Shown: positions 55,644 to 64,000 of the stretch, piece after piece
Numbering within the stretch: position 1 is the first letter of the stretch
Layout: the number at the start of each line of letters is the position of its first letter
Source of the DNA: Neofusicoccum parvum
Taxonomy: Eukaryota; Ascomycota; Dothideomycetes; Botryosphaeriales; Botryosphaeriaceae
Reading direction: 5' to 3'
Length of the DNA: 64,000 bases
Assembly (NCBI GenBank): GCA_020912385.1
Contig: CP087214.1
Location: 1,984,001 to 2,048,000, forward strand
Position numbers and translations under genes: made by a program
Notes under the pieces: generated by a model
Told to the model about the DNA's origin: nothing
Databases searched by the model: none
The model's input: only the letters and a program-made list of their open reading frames with translations

Positions 55644-56529
55644 GACCTGGGTATTGCGCAGTTACCTTTCAATCGGCGTGATTTTAACAGGTTGCTCGTT
55701 GATATAAGTCTTATCTGAAAGGTCCATCCTGTGCGGGGTTCGTCCCTCTGCGCACATCATGCCGATCTTGCAGCAGCCCATTTCAATCAACACAGCCCCC
55801 AGATCATATCAGGATTACAAATCACTTGTGACATGCTACCGTAGTGCCAAAATAAGAGAAATGATCATTACCCAGAGTTCTCAGTCAGCTGCGAAACATT
55901 CATTCGGATGTAAGCTTTGCAAAATTACTACGATCGTTAATGAAAAGATGTTTCATGTCGGTAAAAGGTGTACACGGATGAGTGATTCGAAGAAATCAAC
56001 ATGGCAGAACTTTGGCAAGGCCCATTATTCTGAATTCTCGGTGACCCTCCAAAAATGCCGAAAGTCGGTTACAGGTAGTCTTGGCTGCATGCTGTGCCGC
56101 CGCAACCTTGGCCTGCCGGCACAACCATGCTTGATTCTTGTCCGACAAATCGTATCTCGCTAATATATACTCAAAGCATCAGCTCCTACCGAACGCAGCA
56201 AATAATCCTGGCTTTTGTGAGGGGCCGTTATCCGAGAATTTCCCTTTGTGGTAAGATCCCCGTCACATCTTGCACCACCGTGGGGAAAGATGAGGCCATG
56301 TGCCCTTGACCTCTTTGAGGATGTCTCAGAGTACTCCTCAGCTCCAGGAATTTGGCAATCTGCTAACAAGCGGATAACATGGCGAAGTTACCGTGAGTCA
56401 TTCTTCTGCATTGAGAATATAGTCCATATATATTCAGCGACAAGAGCCTCCTACGGTTTTAAACAAGGAGAGCGTCATCGGCCAAAGGTTCCCTCCGCGA
56501 TAGAGCGAAACCTATCAAGCTCTCTCACA
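55644..56529. promoter_or_regulatory. Divergent promoter oxygenase / transporter
   Basis: 886 bp. CTTATC (GATA-factor type site, AGATAAG on the minus strand) lies near 55706-55713, close to the oxygenase start. A TATA-like TATATATT at about 56427-56434 lies 100 bp before the transporter start. A 134-codon open frame (55759-56163) with two Cys-x-x-Cys pairs lies inside and is listed separately. Nitrogen control by a GATA factor would fit a Dal5-like gene but is inferred. Confidence 0.4.
55759..56163 (+). CDS. Doubtful small Cys-containing open frame
   Basis: 134 codons from ATG to stop without interruption in AT-rich intergenic DNA. It shows two CxxC pairs (FGCKLCK and LGCMLCRRN) and many Lys/Ser. 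No family is recognised and no signal peptide seen. It may be chance or an unannotated small protein. Confidence 0.2.
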   Translation: MPILQQPISINTAPRSYQDYKSLVTCYRSAKIREMIITQSSQSAAKHSFGCKLCKITTIVNEKMFHVGKRCTRMSDSKKSTWQNFGKAHYSEFSVTLQKCRKSVTGSLGCMLCRRNLGLPAQPCLILVRQIVSR

Positions 56530-58348
56530 ATGGCTCCAGAAAAGGCTGAGTGGTCTGAGAAGCACAGAGATATTAATGAGCCCACCCTGGAAATGATTGC
56601 GGCCCAGCCGCTTTCAATAGACCCGGAGGCCGAAACAAGGGTCGTGAGGAAAATTGACCTCTTTCTGATGCCGGCCATGTTACTTGGTAGGACAGACTCA
56701 CCCTCGGTCAAAATTCTAAAGCTTACTATCCAAAGGTTACGGACTGGTATACTATGACAAGGTCAGTTAGGGATGATTCATTATAGTAGTAACTTTTCAA
56801 GACACCTATCTGATATATCATCCACAAGGCAATCCTAGGAAGTGCGGCGCTTTTTGGAATGACTCAGGATCTCCAACTTTCCATCACAGACCGAACAGTC
56901 ACACCTCCGAAAACCGATACAACCCGCCTGAGCTGGGCAACATCTATCTTTTACTTTGGACAGTTGGTCGGGTCGTATCCCATGACTTACACGCTGCAAC
57001 GATTCAACACGACATATACTCTAGGGCCTATTGTCATGATATGGGCAATCATTTGTGCTGCTACGGCAGCTGTTACAACCTGGCGGGGGCTCCTGGTCCA
57101 ACGCTTCTTCTTGGGTGAGTGAATGATGAACCCAAACCACAACTCAGTGTGTTGAACGTCTTTTCTCCTCAGGTTTTACGGAATCAATTATTCCTACAGC
57201 CTTCATGACTACCGTGAGTGGTTACTACACACAGAAGGAGCAGGCCCTACGCCAGAGTTGGTGGTTCTCAGGGGCGGGCTGGTTCACCATCATCGGAGGC
57301 GCTCTGAATTATGGCTTTGCACAAGTTCAGGGCGGGCCACTTAACCAGTGGCAAAAGATCTACATATTTGCCGGCGGAGTGACCTTCCTTTTTGCTATCT
57401 GGTGTTTCTTTCTCCCGAACTCCCCGCTTACAGCATGGTTTCTCAAGCCGGAAGAGCGCCTCGTAGCTGTTGAAAGACTTCGTCGTGGGCAAACCGGGGT
57501 ACGCAATCAGACCATTAAACTCGGTCAGATTAAAGAAGCGCTATTGGATGCAAAGGTGTGGCTTATAGCTCTTACTATGGCATCTGCGTAAGTAACCACA
57601 TCTCTAAAGCAGCCTTCATATTTCAGGATTGGGGCAAAGTTGGCTGACATTAGGGAAACAGATACACTGTCAATGGTGCCGTGACCGGATTTGGACCTTT
57701 GATTGTCTCTACGTTTGGGTTTTCCACGCTCGAAAGTATTCTCTTTCAATTCCCTCTGGGCGGTATCGTCTCCATTGGAATACCTGTCGCGGGCTGGCTT
57801 TGTTCGCGTTACCAAAATATTCGGATACCCGTCCTGATCGCCTGTACATTGCCTGTGATAGCAGGGTCAGTGATCATCTGGAAGTCAGAATGGGGTCATA
57901 GACCGGCTGTGCCTGTCGTAGGGTACTCTTTGATCGGGTTCTTTGGCCCTGTAGTCAGCTTGACGATTGCGCTCGGAGCGGGAAATGTTGCAGGGGAGAC
58001 GAAGAAGAGCTTCATGGCCTCGGCTGTGTTCGTTTCTTACTGTGTAGGAAATATCGTTGGGCCGCTGATGGTGAAGAGCGAAACGAAGGGGGAGCATTAT
58101 CCCGGGCTGTGGACGGGATTGATCGTTTGGTATGTTGAGCTCCGCGTAAACAGCCACCATGAAATATTCTGACTAATATTCCTTCCAGCTATTGCATTAC
58201 TATACTGTCTGCATCAACACTTTATGTAATTTTGTGGCGGGAAAACCGGAAACGAGATAGCCTTGGATTGGACGAGAGTGATCGTGATAGGCTGGCCTTC
58301 AAGGACTTGACAGACAAGCAAAATCCGCACTTCAGATATGTGTTGTAG
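56530..58348 (+). CDS. MFS transporter, Dal5/allantoate-permease-like (anion:cation symporter family)
   Basis: Plasma-membrane proton symporter for small organic anions or vitamins. Model: exons 56530-56686, 56736-56761, 56829-57114, 57173-57587, 57662-58129 and 58189-58348; introns of 49, 67, 58, 74 and 59 nt; 503 aa. Exon 2 is a 26-nt microexon restoring GYGLVYYDK. Family features: VVRKIDLFLMPAML at the first helix, FYFGQLVGSYPMTYTLQRF, WRGLLVQRFFLGFTESIIPT, the hydrophilic mid-loop (LKPEERLVAVERLRRGQTGV) and the C-terminal signature DLTDKQNPHFRYVL. Twelve helices fit the length. The substrate is unknown; relatives import allantoate, nicotinate, pantothenate or ureidosuccinate. Confidence 0.92.
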
Positions 58349-60543
58349 AAATTCAAGATAACGCTGAGCACCACGCTGAAATGGATTGAGAAACGTTTTA
58401 CCTTCACGATGAAACTACTGAGTCCGAAGCCATTGCCATCCACAAAGAAACCAATGAAAACGCTATTCGTATCCATTATACGTGTTCACATAAATGCGGA
58501 ATTGGATTTATGGTTGTGATCATTAAGTTCTCGTAATCAAGATTGGAAATTTGAGAGTTTCGGGAGACTACTGCGAAGGATCAACTTCTGTTTTGCGTTT
58601 TGTCTGGGGCGAGTGATGCAATGCAAAATTGTCTCCACTGCTCGCTTTTTTTTCGTAAGCAACAAATCACAGGGCCCTGATTGCACCATCTCGAAGATCC
58701 ACTTTTACCCCCGCACGCTGGAGCGCGAATACGCGAGCCGAAAGATGTCAGTCAAGGAGGTACTCGGCGTTAAGCTCATTAAGAAGATCTTTCGCAGCCT
58801 TACCAGTCGTTCATATTTCCAATTTCCGGGATTACCAGAGTCCCAGTAATAGCTAAGAGTACCGGTGCTCAGAATGGCAAGAACAAGTAGAGTGGCCGTC
58901 ATTTGAACAGGCTCAACAAGCGAGATGACGCAGTTCCATTCTTCACCCTCTCTCCAGGCTTTGAAGAGTATTTCTATGCATTGCTGGTTATTGCCGGATT
59001 ACCTGTACCGGGAACAACTGGAAGAGTGCTACCCCAGTTCGATCCAAAGTGGTTGGAGGCATTTTCGCAAGTCATCAATGAGACAGTGCACTGGTGGAAG
59101 AGGGAAGCGAATGAAAGCCGGAGAAGGCCGCAACGCTTGCCATCAAACCACTGTTATAAATCAAGTGTTTCCAACATCATGGAGCAGCCGCAATTTCTAA
59201 ACGAAATTGTCTTCAACTGTCCTCTTTTCACCTTTGCTGGCGAACTGGCAGTCCGAAGGGGGTTGGGGAGTTTCAGAAATCTGTTCCACTTTCACGCAGC
59301 GCCGCTTCAAGCTATGAATACAGCTAACTTACTATACAGCTTAGCGCGGAGTCCATGCCAGCCCGGCAGCGGTGGTGTTGTGGTGTTGGTGGCGCATACG
59401 GCACAGCGAAGGCATCAGCACAAAAATCCCGCGACTTTGGATTCCGCGACACTTGTGCCGTCCACACTACCTCTACCTCTCCACCTCACCTAGTCCTGTG
59501 CTTGATCACTGCATCTTACAGCACAGTGCTATGTCGTCTGGTCGCAACGCCCCTTTCTCGCCCTTGCCATGGGCATTTGGTCTATTCGCGTTGCTAGCAT
59601 GTTGTACGTGCGCTGCTGCTCAAGAACCACCCACAAGCGCAAGAGTGCCCGGTATTGGCTTTGGCCTGGCAGCTAATTACGGAACTGCTTCTATCTACTA
59701 CCACAATCGTAGTATTGCCAGCGTCGCCAAAGTTGAAGGAAGCCCCGCCTACAAGCACTCCATGTGCAATGACAGCACCCAAGTTTCACTACAATCCCAA
59801 ATTTGAAGTTAGTTTTGAGAGGCTTGCTGAACCCCAGAACAATCTTTTCAGATCTCCGGAACGGCAGCCTCTTCTCTGGCTTTGTCTATTTCGGGGCCCT
59901 TGTTAGATCTTTCCCCCGGATCAACCAAACCATCACTTCTCACCCTCACGTCTGGGGTAAAAGATTAAGGTATCCCAATTTTTTGCAAACACTTAGTACC
60001 CGAATGTCAGATCTCTAGTATCAGATGACCGTGGGCCTAGATAATATAATTGCGACATTGAAGATTGTGCGACCAGAAGAAAGACTGATAATACAATAAT
60101 GACAATTTCATTACGAAAAGACTTTGCGACAATGCAACGAGCACTACCGCTGTTTCACTTGCATTCAAGAAGTAGTAGATTCAAGAAAATTCCATCGGAA
60201 CGTATCCTTGACGTCGATCGGGTTGCACAGTCAGCTTTGTGGGGGCCGTCAGCATACGTGGCACCTCAGTACTGGTTGCATTCCCGAAGGCTGAAATATG
60301 AGGCGAGGTCCTATTGAAAAGCTACACACTGAGATGTCTTCGGATTTTTCCTCTCCAGCGTTGATCGACCGTCTACTGTCATACCATTTTTGAATGCCCT
60401 ACGACTGAGAAGAACGGCCTGTTGCGTGCCTTCAATTCCCAACGCCAGCTCGTCATTGATAAGGCTGATCAGCAAAGGTCAACCAAACCCACCGGGAGTC
60501 CCGTTCGCATCATTTTCAGTTACAACAGTTGGTGTCCGCAGAT
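58349..60543. other. 2.2 kb gene-poor region
   Basis: Between the transporter and HET gene 2. It holds one likely gene fragment (59531-59806, listed) and a 65-codon minus-strand frame at 58705-58902 whose start (MTATLLVLAILSTGTL) is hydrophobic like a signal peptide. A plus-strand frame at about 58903-59493 lacks an ATG and a recognisable product. No repeat or RNA gene is seen. Confidence 0.4.
59531..59806 (+). pseudogene. Possible fragment of an Hsp70/actin-like ATPase-fold protein
   Basis: 91 codons from ATG. The N-terminus is hydrophobic and signal-like (LPWAFGLFALLACCTCAAAQ). Then PGIGFGLAANYGTASIYYHN, followed by RSIASVAKVEGSPAY, follows the layout of the first phosphate loop of Hsp70-like proteins (G-I-D-x-G-T-x-x-S-x-x-x-Y), but the catalytic Asp is Gly and the DLGTT core is lost. 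The frame ends after 276 nt; a second frame continues with PKFHYNPKFEVSFERLAEPQ. This looks like a decayed or partial gene. Identification is tentative. Confidence 0.3.
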
Positions 60544-63002
60544 ATGGGTCTCTGCAAATATTGCCGTAAAGTTGATTTTCGCGAGATCGCACTCATAGGG
60601 TCAGGATTAGGTAAAGAGGAGCGGACTCTGGAACGGGAAGAAAACGACTGGTTCTCTTACTATGTCGAGCATCATAAAGACGTCGCAGAATTCGAGGAAT
60701 GTGCGCTTGGTCCATCTGGCTGTGATCTGTGCCGGCTTTTCTTCGCAAGCTTGGGACGGCACAAGGAAGACCTTCATTACGACAGCGAAAGCGAGCAAAG
60801 TCTTGTTGAAGAGGACGCAATCGAAAAGGCGAAACAATTCCTCAAATCCCGGTCAGCGCTTACAGCATGCCCTCTTTACGTCGGCCCGGATAAAATGCAA
60901 CTGGCATATCATCGAGACTGTCCAGGGATCGGACTATGGGCGGAAAAAGACATGGATGACTGGTCGATCACAAGTGATGCAGACAATGAGACGTGGCATC
61001 TGCTCAGCTCTTTGAAATTCTTCTTGAAAAGAGGTGAGAAGGACTTGGTCGGACTTTCCACCGTAAATCTAACGCTACTTCAGACTCCATGCCTCCGGAC
61101 TCTGACCCTCTCGTCAAACATATCTGGATGCGAGACATTCAGGAAACCTCCTGGGCGCCAGAATGTATTGACATTGCCAGGAGATGGCTTCGAAATTGCC
61201 TTGAAAACCATCCTCTTTGCCAAACCGCAGGGGGCCTTACCGATTTTCTACCAACAAGAGTCATCGATGTTGGAAGCGAGCACCGAGATCCGAGACTGGT
61301 GGTGACGAATGGATCTAGAGGCACCTACGTTGCCCTCAGCTATTGCTGGGGTTCTGACAAGAGCAAGCACATGGTGTTAACGGGCGAAGTCATGAGCAAG
61401 TTTCAAAAAAATATGCCCTTGTCAAGCTTTCCGGGAACTCTCCGAGATGCGGTTCTCATGACAAGAGAGTTGGGTATTCGTTTTCTCTGGATAGATGCGC
61501 TATGCATCATTCAGAATTCAGCCAAAGACTGGATGAACGAGGCTGCGAAGATGAACGAAGTATACAGCAACTCAACTGTAACACTGTTTGCAACAACTTC
61601 ATCGTCTTCTAACGACGGCTTTTTCAGAGAGCGCATCCTAAACCCCGAATGCTCCTTACCTTGCACACCGCTGTCAAACAGAAGTGGAGACCTTCCTGAA
61701 TATACCGAGCCCGAAGTCCTTTTCGTCCGTTTCTATGACGACGTCGTTCACCAACTGGACTCCTCAATGGAGGAACTCAGTGAGCCGTGGACAACGCGAG
61801 GATGGACATTACAAGAGCGCTTGTCACCTGCACGTGGGATCACATTCACAAAAGTCCAGATGCATTGGCACTGTCTCATGGGAACCGAATATGAACATGG
61901 GTCGAGGGATGATGTAGACTCAGGTCGACGTGACAGCATAATCGAACACATGACAGATGTCATCGGCTCCAGTCTTTTGATGAAAATAGCAGAGCGGTGG
62001 TGTACGATTACAAGAATGAGGAGCTCCGTATTTCGAGGCGTATCCGAGCAACATTACGGAGAACTGACCATCATGTTATGGTATCAACTCGTGGCTTTCT
62101 TCCAAGAGCGATGCCTCACCTATCAATCTGACAGGCTACCGGCAGTAGCAGGTCTCGCGAAGATTCTTGAAAATTGTCTTGAGGGGAAAGATCGGTATTG
62201 GGCTGGCCTTTGGGAAAGCGATTGGGCCACGGCGTTTTGCTGGCGAGCAGTTCCAGAATTTGATCACCCTGACTCCAGAAAAGATACGCAGATCCAGCAG
62301 AAACAAGCCACCCCCCAAGCGCCTTCCTGGAGCTGGGCTAGTATCGTTACCAGCGGAAACAGGTCTTGGATTCAAGGTGAAGAGATCGGCAAGGGAAACT
62401 TCACTACTAGAAGTCTGATGGTCCTCCAGCCTCCGGCCGACATCGCCGACGAAGAACGCTTCGTTCCAACAAAGCCCATTGTCTTACGAATTACTGCTCC
62501 AGCAAAGCACCTGTCACCTGACTGGACATGCACAAACGGAAGCACCGAAAACCTTGACCTTGTTCAGGCTGCATTTGAGAGATGGCTTCGCATACACTTG
62601 TACATTGAAAGCTGGTCCTCAACAGCGCATGATAGTTATGAGGGTCGCACTCGCAAGTTAAGGAAACGTTCGGAATTTGCCCAAAAACACAAGCCGCATT
62701 CCGGTCAGAAATACCTTGCAATCCAGATCCTGGAGAGGACGCCGCTCGACCTGGACCTCATCAACACCGATGATACCTGGAATCCCTTCCAGTCTGAGAT
62801 TTTCTTTCTGATTCTAGAGAGTGAACCTTATAGCCACCGACGCTATCGCCGTGTTGCGGAAATCAGGCTGATAGAGGAACACCCGTCTCGAGAAAAACGA
62901 TACTTGATTATGGAAGGAGAGTGCACAAAAATATACGAGGGGAATCTCCTACCTATGGTGAGAAAGCAGCAGTGGCAGGTTGAGGAGATTGAACTAGTAT
63001 AG
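60544..63002 (+). CDS. HET-domain protein 2 (heterokaryon-incompatibility type)
   Basis: Model: exons 60544-61033 and 61084-63002 with a 50-nt intron (GTGAGA, TTCAG); 802 aa; ATG at 60544 (MGLCKYCRKVDF). Two Cys pairs in the N-terminal part (LCKYCRK, CDLCRLFF) are usual in this subgroup. The HET domain runs from about residue 240: GTYVALSYCWGSDKSKH, LRDAVLMTRELGIRFLWIDA (completing WIDALCIIQ), then TTRGWTLQERLSPARGITF. The post-domain block APSWSWASI is present. The role is assumed from family: recognition-triggered cell death. No link to a known het locus can be made from sequence alone. Confidence 0.92.
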
Positions 63003-63209
63003 TAAGCCCGCTGAGACTAACAGCCGTAAGGACTGAGGTACTTCGCATTCCACGCTGGCCATTATACTTATCAAACCGGGAAACTATGATTGGGCAAATA
63101 GCGGCTGGTGGCGTGTCTTTTCGGCCGCTCAATCTCAACACAACAAGCGCTATTTTATTGTGCAGTCGATATGTGTATATACAAGACCAGCCGATGACGT
63201 AATTCTGCA

Positions 63210-64000
63210 CTAAATCATCTCGTATAGATTCTTCAATGGTGCCACAACACCCTCGTAGAATTTTTCCCGGAACGCCTTCTTCTCAAAGTTTGGCTCCTCA
63301 CCAAAGTCACAATCCAAGCACTTTTTCACAGCAGCGTTCCAAAATTGAACATTGTCATCCGCTTCTTGCTCTGCAATTCTAATGGCTGTCTTTAAGTCGG
63401 CAAGTTCATGACATTTCCGGTCTTCGTCAGTCTGTTGAGACTGTAATGTGGTCGAAATGGACAGCTCGAGAAGTATGATACCTAGAGCAAAGATGGCCTC
63501 ATTTTTGATGGCCAATTTCCGCAGGCCGGAATTGCAGCCCAAAATGTCAGGGTTGTCGGTGGGTATGGTTCCAGATGCGAATGGCGTACAAATGAATGCG
63601 TGATCTCCTAGCTTTGAATTCGACTGGGTCTTGACAACCTCAATGTCCCTGGAAGACCATTTGGTGTCCAGCCACGAAGTTGAACAGAGTTGGAAGAGCG
63701 AGGACGCGAGTACCAAAGCCATCTTGTACCTCTCCTTCAGGCGTATCTTCAAAGGCCGGGTGCTTCCTGTATCGAGCAACAAATCGTGAAGGGGGATCAT
63801 TCTATCAATGACCGACGAAGGCTTCACCAAGTGAATGTAGTGCTTCTGCTCGGCATTTGGAATGTAGCCAAGGCATGGACCCATCTGGCTGCCGTGGCAG
63901 CGCATGAGCTCTCCACACAGACTTGTGATGCAGTTCTTGGATGGCGCGGATGGGGATTTTGGAAGTGCGAACCTGACCTGTGATGGGTGAGAGGCTGTCT
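63210..64000 (-). CDS. DUF7580-like C-terminal region (5' end outside window)
   Basis: The frame is open from the stop at 63210 to the window edge, about 260 codons. It shows SLCGELMRCHGSQMGPCLGY, then YKMALVLASSLFQLCSTSWL and DTKWSSRDIEVV, then AIFALGIILLELSIS and the end APLKNLYEMI. This pattern (short helix, L-A-S-S-L-x-Q-L-x-x-T-x-W-L, kinase-like G-x-x-L-L-E-L) is that of the DUF7580 region found behind HeLo-like or other N-terminal domains on fungal proteins. It may be a degenerate protein-kinase lobe. The N-terminal domain, which would tell the role, lies outside the window. Confidence 0.75.
   Translation of the reverse strand, partial: TASHPSQVRFALPKSPSAPSKNCITSLCGELMRCHGSQMGPCLGYIPNAEQKHYIHLVKPSSVIDRMIPLHDLLLDTGSTRPLKIRLKERYKMALVLASSLFQLCSTSWLDTKWSSRDIEVVKTQSNSKLGDHAFICTPFASGTIPTDNPDILGCNSGLRKLAIKNEAIFALGIILLELSISTTLQSQQTDEDRKCHELADLKTAIRIAEQEADDNVQFWNAAVKKCLDCDFGEEPNFEKKAFREKFYEGVVAPLKNLYEMI

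Noticed and set aside
58705..58902. 65-codon minus-strand frame with hydrophobic start, possible small secreted protein
   Set aside because: No cysteines, no clear downstream exon and no recognisable product; mentioned only as part of the gene-poor region.
58903..59493. 196-codon plus-strand frame
   Set aside because: No ATG near its start, composition becomes Arg/Pro/His-rich at the end, and no family resemblance.

Overview
The window is nuclear DNA from a filamentous ascomycete (Pezizomycotina). The short GT-AG introns of about 50-75 nt, several with CTAAC/CTGAC-type branch sites, the HET-domain and Clr5/ankyrin proteins, the fungal Zn2Cys6 regulator and the family content (SRP68, RSA3, GH45, GH55, fungal P450s, Dal5-like transporter) all support this. 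Dothideomycetes is my best guess, but it is an inference. No rRNA gene, convincing tRNA gene, CRISPR array, bacterial-style operon or intact transposon was found. Exon models below come from reading splice signals and checking that codon phase is kept across every junction.

Positions 1-33 kb look like conserved core genome. They hold SRP68 (protein targeting, 3' end cut by the window), a large mitochondrial PPR protein, a Clr5-ankyrin protein, a secreted GH45 endoglucanase, a DHA1-type MFS exporter, a secreted GH55 beta-1,3-glucanase, RSA3 (60S ribosome assembly), a low-complexity protein with a possible frameshift, a MAPEG membrane protein, a large Q/P/Y-rich nuclear-type protein, a second large mitochondrial-type protein and a small single-pass membrane protein. 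A 2.8 kb gene-free stretch at 10.8-13.6 kb holds two diverged copies of a repeat.

Positions 33-64 kb look like accessory genome. They hold an NLR-like protein (N-terminal fungal STAND-type region plus ankyrin) whose 3' part carries a 240-bp insertion bounded by a perfect 69-bp direct repeat; a CorA-like two-TM protein; a P450, C2H2+Zn2Cys6 regulator, P450 mini-cluster with an array of four similar motifs in the divergent promoter; a possible beta-trefoil protein and an orphan; two HET-domain proteins; an ankyrin-only protein; a 2-oxoglutarate oxygenase facing a Dal5-like transporter; and at the right edge the C-terminal part of a DUF7580-like protein. HET, ankyrin and DUF7580-like genes are typical of fungal self/non-self recognition repertoires. 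The P450/regulator and oxygenase/transporter groups look like small metabolic modules without a visible backbone synthase.

The points most worth a second look are the promoter motif array beside the composite zinc-finger regulator (44.54-44.62 kb), the direct-repeat-bounded insertion (36.43-36.80 kb), the trinucleotide microsatellite that runs into the P450 start codon and overlaps a strong upstream ATG (45.17-45.22 kb), and the possible frameshift near 22.5 kb.
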